Assembly (NCBI GenBank): GCA_036558545.1
Contig: DATBFJ010000106.1
Location: 1-7,104, forward strand
Source of the DNA: JALYGJ01 sp036558545
GTDB lineage: Bacteria > Chloroflexota > Limnocylindria > Limnocylindrales > CSP1-4
Length of the DNA: 7,104 bases
Reading direction: 5' to 3'
Shown: piece by piece, positions 1-6,660 of the stretch
How positions within the stretch are numbered: position 1 is the first letter of the stretch
Layout of the letters: each line of letters opens with the position of its first letter
Translations under genes and position numbers: made by a program
The notes under the pieces: generated by a model
Told to the model about the DNA's origin: nothing
The model's input: only the letters and a program-made list of their open reading frames with translations
The model's database searches: none

Positions 1-67
1 CGATCTTCCGGCGGCGGTAACGGCAGGGGTATCGGGGATGGTAATATTGAGGTTTCCACCTGCCCGT

Positions 68-141
68 TGGGAGGTCGTTCAACGGTAGGACACGTGGCTC
101 TGGACCACGTTATCGGGGTTCGAATCCCTGCCTCCCAGCCA
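68..141 (+). tRNA. tRNA-Gln (anticodon CTG)
   Basis: Complete cloverleaf read by eye. The acceptor stem TGGGAGG (68-74) pairs fully with CCTCCCA (131-137). The anticodon stem CGTGG (93-97)/CCACG (105-109) encloses the loop CTCTGGA, giving anticodon CTG at 100-102, which reads CAG (Gln). The T arm is CGGGG (114-118)/CCCTG (126-130) around TTCGAAT, with one G-T pair. The discriminator base is G138 and CCA (139-141) is encoded in the DNA. The first acceptor pair is T-A, a weak pair typical of bacterial tRNA-Gln. The CCA is also the first three bases of the left arm of a strong hairpin (139-175). No convincing promoter is visible in the 67 bases upstream; TAATAT at 42-47 is a weak -10 candidate without a matching -35. 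Confidence 0.97.
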
Positions 142-175
142 GCCTTCGCTCGCGCTTCGCGCGAGCTTCGGCTGG
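139..175. repeat. 37-nt near-perfect hairpin fused to the tRNA 3' end
   Basis: The outer stem CCAGCC (139-144)/GGCTGG (170-175) and the inner stem GCTCGCGC (148-155)/GCGCGAGC (159-166) pair perfectly. TTC forms the loop (156-158), and a symmetric TTC/TTC internal loop (145-147 and 167-169) separates the stems. It begins at the tRNA CCA. No T-run follows (the next bases are GGCGGCGG), so it is not a standard intrinsic terminator. It may act as a 3' processing or stability structure, or be a REP-like palindromic repeat that targets tRNA ends. The structure is seen directly; the role is inference. Confidence 0.7.
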
Positions 176-181
176 GGCGGC

Positions 182-197
182 GGCGCCTTCGGCGCGC
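182..197. repeat. short GC-rich hairpin after tRNA
   Basis: GGCGCC (182-187), loop TTC (188-190), then GGCGC (191-195) with one bulged G and a final G-C pair (182-197). It uses the same TTC loop as the preceding hairpin and lies seven bases beyond it. No T-tract follows. It may be part of the same palindromic cluster. Confidence 0.4.
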
Positions 198-236
198 CGA
201 CCTACCACGGAACGAGCTCCCATACACGCGAAGGCT

Positions 237-278
237 GTCCCGCCGTAGCTGCGCTCAGTTCAGGCAGCGAAGGCGGAC
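237..278. repeat. REP-like imperfect palindrome
   Basis: GTC-C-CGCC (237-244, one bulged C) pairs with GGCGGAC (272-278). GCTGC (248-252) pairs with GCAGC (264-268). The two stems are separated by a GTA/GAA internal loop, and the terminal loop is 11 nt (253-263). The form CCGCC..GTAGC..GC-GAA-GGCGG is like short palindromic intergenic repeats I recall from acidobacterial genomes, but only one copy is in this window. That it is a dispersed repeat is therefore inference. Confidence 0.45.
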
Positions 279-370
279 CTCCCGCACTCGCAATCTTTCC
301 TTTCTTGGATGAACGCACGTTCGGAGCGATTTCTTACAGGGCGGTACTCGGGCGAATATCCCGTCCGCGC

Positions 371-1196
371 CTACCTGTCGGTGATTACCGTCAGTGCCGC
401 ATCGATGAACGGATCCCGTCCGGGCGCGCCCTGCGCGACATCCACAACGACCTTCGGTTGGAACGCCTCTCGAGGCATTCCGTTCACATGGAAGAGGCGC
501 TCATAGGGCAGATTGATGCCGATGCCCGTGCGCGGCAGCATGATCGGCGTCGTCGCGCCGACGAGGCCTGCCATCGCGGTACCAACGACAAAGCCGGTCC
601 TCGTCGCGTCGAATCCGATCGCCAAACCTTCACCCATGCTGACGGTCCAGCGGCCCACGAGTACCGCGACGGGCTGCGTATAGGTGAAGGGCGGGCGCGG
701 CGACACCTGCGCGAACCAGCTTCGACCGACCGCGGCTGTGCGCGATGCCGATGGGTATACCGTTGACTGCTGTCACGACGCCGCCGGGTCGGAGACCGGC
801 TCGTGACGCGTCGGAGTCGTCGCGCACTTGCGTGATCGTTGCCTGGTCGCCGCGCTACTCCGCCCACAGATCCGTGCCAGATGGCACGAGGCGCGACGAG
901 CCTTCGAGGTGCGTGTTCAACTGCGCGTGGGGATCGTAGATCTCGTCGACGACGCGCTCGAGTAGCGCGATGAACTGGTCGCGGCTCTTCACGGATCGGA
1001 GATCCGGGGCATACCACGCCGGCACATCATCCCAGTGTGTGGCTTTCGCATGGAAATAGGCGTAAGTCTCGTCGATGCGTCTGACGGCCTCGGCGAAATG
1101 GTGCTGGCAGTCGTTCGACGTCTGCGCAGCCAGGCACGAGGCCGCGGCTGCTGCGACCGCAACTATCGTCAGGCGTGATTCGCACAGCAGTGACTC
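371..1196 (-). pseudogene. decayed S41-family peptidase (PDZ-containing)
   Basis: Remains of a secreted S41 (C-terminal-processing/tricorn-like) serine peptidase, read 3' to 5' on the given strand. The N-terminal frame (1196 to 858) shows a signal-peptide-like stretch, RLTIVAVAAAAASCLAAQ, then an N-terminal helical domain with RSVKSRDQFIALLERVVDEI and YDPHAQLNTHLEG. An in-frame TAG (857-855) follows WAE. The same frame continues through a clear PDZ piece, DDSDASRAGLRPGGVVTAVN followed by GIPIG, down to about 745. The reading then jumps frame to the C-terminal catalytic half (about 724 to 371), which contains VAVLVGRWTVSMGEGLAIGF (nucleophile-type Ser in TVSMGEG), FVVGTAMAGLVGA and GIGINLPYERLFHVNG, ending at TAG 373-371. 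The linker between PDZ and catalytic core that full members carry is missing, so a deletion of very roughly 100 residues plus a frame change is inferred. No ATG, GTG or TTG lies in the first frame between the in-frame TGA (1199-1197) and the signal peptide. Start loss, nonsense codon and deletion together make a functional product unlikely. Confidence 0.85.
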
Positions 1197-1340
1197 TCAA
1201 CGACCTATGCGCTTCCATATCTCATCGATGGTCGACTTTCCGTCACCCAACGTGCCCTTGTGATGCCGCGTGTCACCGTCGACCTTGTAGCCAAACGATT
1301 GCGTCGTTCCTTTAACACGATTGAAGACGGCCCCCACGCC
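1197..1340 (-). pseudogene. possible C-terminal remnant of an unrecognised protein
   Basis: On the minus strand an open frame ends at TGA 1199-1197. Its last ~45 residues look protein-like: FGVGAVFNRVKGTTQSFGYK, then VDGDTRHHKGTLGDGKSTID and EIWKRIGR. I do not recognise a family. The stop lies directly upstream of the S41 pseudogene, in the same frame and orientation, which would suit the upstream partner of a former operon. Further upstream the same frame becomes low-complexity and Arg/Pro-rich and enters the antisense of the hydrolase remnant, so any real gene is truncated near 1340-1370. The frame continues open to 1478. It could also be a chance open frame. Confidence 0.3.
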
Positions 1341-1421
1341 GAATGAGGTTCGGCCGCCAGTTGGGCGGCGCTGCCTGGCGTGGAGAGCGTGGGAGGGACC
1401 TGGGCCCTTCCGCTCCCGCGC

Positions 1422-1550
1422 CAATACGAGCGCGCCATCGATCCCAAGAAATTTGTCGCACTCAAAGGTGCGGCTCATGCGCCGGCGATCTTCCTCACAC
1501 CTGAGGGTGATCGCTTGATGCGCGAAGTCTTGAAGTTTCTCGATCCGTAG
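1422..1550 (+). pseudogene. C-terminal fragment of an alpha/beta-hydrolase-like protein
   Basis: The plus-strand frame ending at TAG 1548-1550 reads QYERAIDPKKFVALKGAAHA, then PAIFLTPEGDRLMREVLKFL and DP. This matches the end of many alpha/beta-fold hydrolases: a short strand (KFVAL), a small-residue turn carrying the catalytic-type His (KGAAHAP), then an amphipathic helix (GDRLMREVLKFL). The frame stays open back to a TGA at 1344-1346, but residues before about 1410 (GVESVGGTWALPLPR) are less convincing and no suitable start or N-terminal domain is present. Only ~43 codons remain of a protein usually well over 200 residues, so this is a 5'-truncated remnant. The alpha/beta-hydrolase assignment is by motif recognition only. 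Confidence 0.55.
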
Positions 1551-1904
1551 CGATATTAGCCGACTCCGCGAATGTTGGACCTGTGAGGGTTAGGATGCGG
1601 ATCGACTTGTTTGGCGTTTTTCGGATCTCGGGCAGGATGTCGCGGATGCCTCGCGTGTGTTCGCCTGGATGACGACGACGAAATCTCGAACTCGACCCAG
1701 CTAGTGTTGGCCGGGTGTCGCGTGTCGCGATCGCCGATCCGCGTGAAAAGTACCCGGCGCAATCTGGGGCACCGATCGGACCTGCCCGTGCAGGGTGTGC
1801 ACATATTGGCCGCCAGACTCAGCACGGCCGCTGCCAACGCTCCGCCGGAGGCCGACGTCTAAGTCCGTGGCCCCCACCGAAACGGTGCAATCACGAGGCT
1901 CACG
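1551..1904. other. 354-bp intergenic stretch with no recognised gene
   Basis: No recognisable protein, RNA or terminator. Short open frames exist on both strands. One minus-strand stretch (about 1554-1662) has a reasonable amino-acid pattern (GIRDILPEIRKTPNKSIRIL) but no start and no family I recognise. The segment presumably contains the promoter of the ADOP permease at 1905, but no clear -35/-10 pair stands out, and no palindrome like the one before the PadR gene is present. Confidence 0.5.
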
Positions 1905-4337
1905 ATGCGATACCTGCTGCGCGACATGCGCTTCGGCCTGCGGCTGCTGCTCAAGAACCCGGGGTTCACCGTCGTCGCGGTCCTGACCCTGGCGCTGGGG
2001 ATCGCGGCGACGACGGCGATTTTCAGCGTCGTCCATGCGACCTTCTTTGCGCCGCTGCCGTACCGCGACGCCGATCGGTTGGTGATGGTGTGGTCGCAGC
2101 GCGAGGGCGGAGGGCGCAACTCGAACTCGCCGGCCGACTACCTGGACTTCAAGCGGGAGACGTCGGTGTTCGAGGACCTGAATGCCTGGACTGGCCGCTT
2201 CGTCAACCTCGGGTCGGGCGGGGCGCCGATGCAGCTCGAGGCCGGAACGCCGGCGCCCGGCTTCCTGCCGATGCTGGGGTTCGGCCACCCCTTGGCGATC
2301 GGCCGCGATTTCCTCGAGGCAGAAGGGACGGTCGGGCGGGAGCAGGTCGTTATCCTCAGCTACAGTCTCTGGCAGGAGCGCTTCGGGGGTGACCGCTCGA
2401 TCCTCGGACAGGCGATCCGGATCGACGGGAACCCGTACGAGGTGGTCGGCGTGCTTGGCCAGGGGCCGGCCGACAACATCCAGTTTCGCCTCTGGATCCC
2501 GTTGGCCTTCCCGGAGGCGGTCGCCGCCGACCGCGGGGCGCGCTTCCTCACGGCGTTGGGGCGGCTGAAACCGGGCGTCACGGTGGCGCAGGCCAACGCG
2601 CGACTGAAACTGGTCGCCGAGCGGCAGGCGGCGGAATTTCCCGATTCCAACCGCGGCTGGACTCCCAGCGTCGAGCCGTTCCGCAACAATTTCCTGAGCC
2701 CGGCCACGAAGAACTCGCTGTGGCTGTTGCTCGCCGCGGTAGGCTTCCTGCTGCTCATCGCCTGCGCCAACGTCGCCAATCTGCTCCTCGCGCGCGGGAC
2801 TGCGCGGCAGCGTGAGGTGACGGTGCGGACGGCGCTCGGCGCATCGCGGCTCGAGATCGTGCGGCAGCTCCTGACCGAGAGCCTGGTGCTGGCGCTGGTC
2901 GGCGGCGCCATCGGCGTCGGGCTCGCGGCCCTGGTGATGCGGGTGGTGGTGGCGCTGATGCCGCGGTTCATGCTGCCGTCCGAGACGGTGATCGAGCTGA
3001 ACCTGCCGGTGCTGCTATTTACAGTCGCGCTCTCGGTCGTCTCGGGCGTCCTCTTCGGTACGGCTCCGGCCTGGCAGGCGGCCCGCCTCGACCTGAACGA
3101 GATGCTCAAGGAGTCGGGGCGCGCGGTGCAGGGCGGACGGCACGGCCTGCGCCGGGCCCTCGTCGTCCTCGAGTTCGCGCTCGCGGTCACGCTCCTCACC
3201 GGCGGCGGTGTGGCCCTCTGGAGCTTCACGTCGATGGCGCGGGCCGAACTGGGCTTCCGCACCGATCACCTCCTCACCTTCTCGCTGCCGGTGGCGCGCG
3301 AGAAGATGGTCGAACGGGACACCATCCGCGCCTTCTACGATCGGATGCTGACCGGGGTCCAGGCGCTGCCCGGGGTTCGCGCGGCCGCGGTGTCCACCGG
3401 CCTGCCACTCCAGGGCATGTTCGGGATGCCGTTCTCGATCCCGGGCCAGCCGCCCGTAGACGCCAAGAGTCGTCCCATCGCGCGGGTGAACGTCGTCACG
3501 CCCGAATACCTCGGACTGATGGGCATGCGCATCACGCGAGGCCGCGGCATCACCGCCGCCGACCGCCAGGGTGGCCAGCTCGTCGCCGTGGTCAACGAGA
3601 CGTTCGTGAAGCGCGTCTTCGGTGCCACGGATCCGCTGACCCAGCGTCTCGAGCTGGGACGGTTCGTTCCGGGGGCGAACCAGCCGGGCGAGCCCCAAGT
3701 CTGGCAAATCGTCGGCGTCGTCGCCGACAGCCGGAGCAACGGCGTCAAGAACGACATCAACCCCGAAATCCACCTGCCGTTCGACCAGTCCCCCCTGCCT
3801 CGGGTGCGGATGACGGTCCGCAGCGAAGGCGATCCCGCGGCGCTGCAGAAAAGCGTTGCCTCGGTCATCCAGCGCCTCGACCCTGACCTGCCGATGGGCA
3901 ACGTCCGGACGATGGATCAGGTCGTCGCGCAGACGCTCGTCGGCGATCGATTCACGACCGCGCTGTTCGCGGGCTTCGCCGCGGTCGCGCTGATCCTGGC
4001 AACGCTCGGGATCTACGGCGTCATGTCGTTTGCCGTGGCGCAGCGGACGCACGAGATCGGGCTGCGCATGGCGCTCGGGGCCGGCCGGGGCCGGGTGCTG
4101 TGGCAGGTGCTGCGCGAGGGGCTGCTGACGGCGCTCGCGGGCACGATCCTCGGATCGGCTGGTGCCTGGTTGGTGGTGCGCGCGCTCCGGGGCATCGTCT
4201 TCGGCGTCAGCGCCTTCGCGCCGGCGGCGTTCGTCGGGGTGACGCTCGTGCTGCTCGCCGCCGCGCTCGTCGCCTGCCTCGTGCCGGCGGCGCGCGCCGC
4301 GTCCGTTGATCCGATGGTTGCCCTACGCCAGGACTGA
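1905..4337 (+). CDS. ADOP-family permease (MacB/FtsX duplicated, no ATPase)
   Basis: An 810-residue inner-membrane protein with the duplicated MacB_PCD-FtsX-MacB_PCD-FtsX plan of acidobacterial duplicated orphan permeases. A basic N-terminus (MRYLLRDMRFGLRLLLKNPG) leads into TM1 (about 21-46) with the family motif LTLALGIAATTAIFSVV. The first periplasmic MacB_PCD domain (about 50-250) follows. The first FtsX unit has three TM segments (about 271-296, 325-350, 366-388) and the motif CANVANLLLARGTARQREVT with RTALGASR. After TM5 (about 418-440) comes the second periplasmic domain (about 455-675). The second FtsX unit has TMs near 683-705, 737-760 and 771-795 and the motif ATLGIYGVMSFAVAQRTHEI with GLRMALGA. 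The end, PAARAASVDPMVALRQD, is a typical intact family C-terminus. There is no ATP-binding domain and none is encoded next to it. Start ATG 1905 is supported by GAGG at 1895-1898, six bases upstream. The N-terminal prefix domain seen in the other ADOP at 6986 is absent. Substrate unknown; efflux or envelope roles are only guessed for this family. Confidence 0.95.
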   Translation: MRYLLRDMRFGLRLLLKNPGFTVVAVLTLALGIAATTAIFSVVHATFFAPLPYRDADRLVMVWSQREGGGRNSNSPADYLDFKRETSVFEDLNAWTGRFVNLGSGGAPMQLEAGTPAPGFLPMLGFGHPLAIGRDFLEAEGTVGREQVVILSYSLWQERFGGDRSILGQAIRIDGNPYEVVGVLGQGPADNIQFRLWIPLAFPEAVAADRGARFLTALGRLKPGVTVAQANARLKLVAERQAAEFPDSNRGWTPSVEPFRNNFLSPATKNSLWLLLAAVGFLLLIACANVANLLLARGTARQREVTVRTALGASRLEIVRQLLTESLVLALVGGAIGVGLAALVMRVVVALMPRFMLPSETVIELNLPVLLFTVALSVVSGVLFGTAPAWQAARLDLNEMLKESGRAVQGGRHGLRRALVVLEFALAVTLLTGGGVALWSFTSMARAELGFRTDHLLTFSLPVAREKMVERDTIRAFYDRMLTGVQALPGVRAAAVSTGLPLQGMFGMPFSIPGQPPVDAKSRPIARVNVVTPEYLGLMGMRITRGRGITAADRQGGQLVAVVNETFVKRVFGATDPLTQRLELGRFVPGANQPGEPQVWQIVGVVADSRSNGVKNDINPEIHLPFDQSPLPRVRMTVRSEGDPAALQKSVASVIQRLDPDLPMGNVRTMDQVVAQTLVGDRFTTALFAGFAAVALILATLGIYGVMSFAVAQRTHEIGLRMALGAGRGRVLWQVLREGLLTALAGTILGSAGAWLVVRALRGIVFGVSAFAPAAFVGVTLVLLAAALVACLVPAARAASVDPMVALRQD

Positions 4338-5191
4338 GGCTCGACTCCCCGGGCCGCCGGAGTGCGCGGCCGCCATGCTGATGTCGTCGGCGGGCGTCTT
4401 CCGGGCTCGTCCACGCCATCCTCGCTCGGCACGAACTGAACAACGCTTCCGAACCGCGCGTTGTCACACTCACGACCATGCTGAGTCACTCTGTCTCCGT
4501 CGTAGCCCTGGTGGTCGCTGTGTCGCGCCCTGGATCCGTCCAGGCTCACCGCTGCCCGTCAGGTTGTAGTGGCGACCGGGCGCGTGAGACCCAGAACCGT
4601 GAGGTCTCAGAGGCTCTCGGTCGAGCGCTTGCCGATCCGAGGCCGGTCGGTCTAGCAAACCGCTACGCCCAACAATTTCTCGGAGGAGGCAGTGCGCAGA
4701 CTCCGAGTCTGGAATCCGTCCGAAATCTGCCTACATCAACGCGCGTAGCGCGCCAGATGGGAAGCAGCGCCGCCAGCGGGACGACCCTCTACCGTGATTG
4801 GGCCGCCTCGGCTGAGCAATGTGTGTGGCGGGAACGAGGTGCCCGTCGACGTCATCGATTGTCGCGCGTGGCCGTAGTCGTAGCCGACCCATCCGCTGGC
4901 CGGTGCTGCTAATCCCACGGTCCCGTTCATCGCCATCCTCCGTCGTTCATCACATTGGCGTTCTGGCTGGGCGGTGCGTTGGTCGCATCGTGGGCTTCCA
5001 TGAAAACGGAGACGACAGCGTCGTGATCACGGCTGATGGTGAACGGTTGTTTGTCACACGTGAACGTCAGAAATCACCGCTCATTAACCGCAGCGACGAC
5101 AGATTCGAGGCGGAAAGCGCCAAGCGGAACACTCTCTTCTGTTCGAGGCCCATTAGAAGGCGCTCGAATCGACGCTCGTGCAGCTGTTGGA
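4338..5191. other. 854-bp stretch between ADOP and S41 genes, no recognised gene
   Basis: No product can be named. A plus-strand frame from ATG 4478 to a stop ending at 4912 (144 aa) starts with a signal-peptide-like MLSHSVSVVALVVAVSRPGS but soon becomes Arg/Ser-rich and has no clear Shine-Dalgarno. A minus-strand frame from ATG 4930 to TGA 4736 (64 aa) has GGAGG six bases before its ATG (4937-4941 on the given strand) but matches nothing I know. Around 4960-5090 a plus-strand stretch reads GRIVGFHENGDDSVVITADG then ERLFVTRERQ, which looks coding but has no proper start or end. The whole may be decayed genes. No clear terminator follows the ADOP stop; GGCCGCC occurs there twice as a direct repeat only. 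Confidence 0.5.
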
Positions 5192-6442
5192 TCAGCGGGC
5201 GAGTTGTCGTGCTTGTTCGAGCGCACTGTCTCGGTTCGCAAGGATATCGGCGATCCGACGTTCGATTGCCACGTCCGGCGCAATGCCCACGCCTTCGAAC
5301 GCACTGCCGTCGGGAAACCGATACCGAATCGCGCCGATGGAGACCCGCATGCCGTTGCCCAGATCGACACGACGGGGGTTGCCCGAGCTCCCAGCCGTGA
5401 GTTCCCCGACCACCGTGCCGCGCCCCGTGGTCTTGAACGGCATGACGAAATCTTCGCAGGCCGATATGCAAAACCGATCGACGAGGACGAACACGCGCCC
5501 GTGATACGCGTCAGCAGATGGAGATTGCAGGACGTTTTCGCGACCGACTTGAAGCGGGGCGAAACCGTCGGCGCCCCCAATCATCGCGTCCAGCAACACG
5601 AGCCGTTGCGGCGAAGATTCGATCCACCATCGCCAGGGACGGTTCATCAGTGCTCCGATGAGCTGACGCGGGGTCGTACCGCCTCCGTTTCCGCGGACGT
5701 CGACAATCAGGCTGTGAGCCGTCGCGAATTGTCGAACGAGCTCGAGTGCCGCGCGCTCATTGGCGAGATCGCCGAACGACGATATGCGGATGTACGCGAC
5801 CGCGCCCTCGTGCAACCATCGGCCTTCCACAGGCTGCGGCGCCACGAACGGCACATCCGGGGGCACGCCCCGATCAACGTCGACCGTCCGGTCGTCATCG
5901 AGTCCGAGGGCTATCCGGTCACCGAACAGGAGCGGATAGTTGAAGACGCGCGTGCGCGCGAGGCGCTCGTTCGAGGCGTCGACGTACGCGGACTTCTCGC
6001 GCACCCAGTCGTCCACGGCAATTCCATCGATGGTGTGGATCACGCTGCCGCGCAGGAGACGGCTGTCCTGGCTGCCAATGACGACCCAGCGCCCTTCGAC
6101 CTCGAGCAGCCGGAACTTCAATGGTCGGCCATCAGCCTGCGCATCGGTGAACTGCGTGTGGCCGTTGTGAAGGCTGGCGACAAAGCGCAGCGTCGCCAGA
6201 TCAAAGTCACGCCGCGACGAGCCGTGCACCGCCTGATCAACGTACAGTCGATACGCGTCCTCGACGCTGCTCCGGGAGGCGCCCTCCCAGTGGGCGAAGA
6301 ACTGCTGCACAAGAGCGTAGATGCGGCTGGCGACAATAACGCGATCGGTCGTATCGAGGTCCGTACTTTGTGAGCGGCCGATTGCCGTGGCGATACTGGC
6401 TCCCGCAAAAACCAGCGCCAGGCGCGTGCGCGTAGTTAGCAT
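5192..6442 (-). CDS. secreted S41-family peptidase
   Basis: A 416-residue protein on the minus strand (ATG 6442, stop TGA 5194-5192). The first ~22 residues (MLTTRTRLALVFAGASIATA) form a plausible Sec signal peptide, so it probably acts outside the cytoplasm. An N-terminal helical domain (about 30-90) leads to LRFVASLHNGHTQF, whose NGHT (His ~95) matches the conserved DGHT-type His of tricorn-like S41 enzymes. A divergent PDZ-like part follows (about 117-165, GRWVVIGSQDSRLLRGSVIH). The catalytic core has AVAYIRISSFGD, LIVDVRGNGGGT (about 245-256), VFVLVDRFCISACEDFVMPF with nucleophile-type Ser ~327, and GTVVGELTAGSSGNP with an acidic Glu ~347. The end has FPDGSAFEGVGIAPDVAI. Ser-His-Glu catalysis is inferred from the family. 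A TTG start at 6484 would add 14 residues ahead of the signal peptide; the ATG is preferred because the signal sequence then begins correctly, although neither start has a strong Shine-Dalgarno. It belongs to a different S41 branch from the pseudogene at 371-1196. Substrate unknown. Confidence 0.9.
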   Translation of the reverse strand: MLTTRTRLALVFAGASIATAIGRSQSTDLDTTDRVIVASRIYALVQQFFAHWEGASRSSVEDAYRLYVDQAVHGSSRRDFDLATLRFVASLHNGHTQFTDAQADGRPLKFRLLEVEGRWVVIGSQDSRLLRGSVIHTIDGIAVDDWVREKSAYVDASNERLARTRVFNYPLLFGDRIALGLDDDRTVDVDRGVPPDVPFVAPQPVEGRWLHEGAVAYIRISSFGDLANERAALELVRQFATAHSLIVDVRGNGGGTTPRQLIGALMNRPWRWWIESSPQRLVLLDAMIGGADGFAPLQVGRENVLQSPSADAYHGRVFVLVDRFCISACEDFVMPFKTTGRGTVVGELTAGSSGNPRRVDLGNGMRVSIGAIRYRFPDGSAFEGVGIAPDVAIERRIADILANRDSALEQARQLAR

Positions 6443-6608
6443 CCGCCGCACGATACAGCGAGCGCTGCTTCTCGGCAGAGCCAAAGTTACGAGTGGCGGA
6501 ATGGAAGCATGAGCACCGGCTAGGCAAGACGAACGCCACTGCGACGGGCGCGGCCAACCACGAACGCTGGAACCTCCGCGCTATCGTGCTCGTCTCATCG
6601 CATGCAGA

Positions 6609-6660
6609 CTTGGTGTTGACAGTCGACACCAAGATTTTGTAGTGTCGACTGTCTACACCA
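6609..6660. promoter_or_regulatory. double palindromic operator for PadR autoregulation
   Basis: The left site (6609-6633) is a 25-bp palindrome centred on A6621, with a single mismatched pair (T6617/G6625); its core is GTGTTGACAGTCGACAC (6613-6629). The right site (6642-6658, centre T6650) is GTGTCGACTGTCTACAC, also with one mismatch (C6646/T6654). The right core is the reverse complement of the left core except at one base, so 6611-6660 forms a larger inverted repeat with 19-nt arms, one mismatched pair and a 12-nt spacer (6630-6641). Each half ends GTGT...ACAC, comparable to the ATGT/ACAT half-sites reported for PadR proteins. Centres are 29 bp apart, close to three helical turns. The left site covers the -35; the right covers the presumed transcription start and reaches the PadR ATG. 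Structure is seen; binding by the PadR is inference. Confidence 0.75.
6616..6643 (+). promoter_or_regulatory. sigma70-type promoter of the padR-ADOP operon
   Basis: A perfect -35 TTGACA (6616-6621), a 16-bp spacer and a -10-like TGTAGT (6638-6643, 4 of 6 to TATAAT). A start near 6650 would leave about 10 nt before the ATG at 6660, giving a near-leaderless message with no room for a Shine-Dalgarno. The promoter is embedded in the two palindromes. The weak -10 and lack of an upstream Shine-Dalgarno are cautions. Confidence 0.6.

Noticed and set aside
42..47. TAATAT as -10 of the tRNA gene
   Set aside because: Only 4 of 6 matches and no -35 at a suitable distance (19-24 is AACGGC).
68..141. tRNA as integration site of a genomic island
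   Set aside because: No integrase gene and no second copy of the tRNA 3' end seen in the window; the decayed genes alone are not enough.
139..197. Intrinsic terminator after the tRNA
   Set aside because: Strong hairpins, but GC-rich sequence and no T-run follows either of them.
67..312. Open frame starting at the tRNA
   Set aside because: It reads through the tRNA and the palindromes; no protein character.
1613..1617. TTTTT as a terminator tail
   Set aside because: No stem-loop immediately before it.
3015..4052. 345-codon minus-strand open frame inside the ADOP gene
   Set aside because: High-GC shadow frame: low-complexity Arg/Asp/His-rich sequence opposite a well-conserved permease.
5036..6373. 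445-codon plus-strand open frame
   Set aside because: It is antisense to the S41 peptidase, whose translation carries all the family motifs; the plus-strand product is Arg/His-rich with no recognisable domain.
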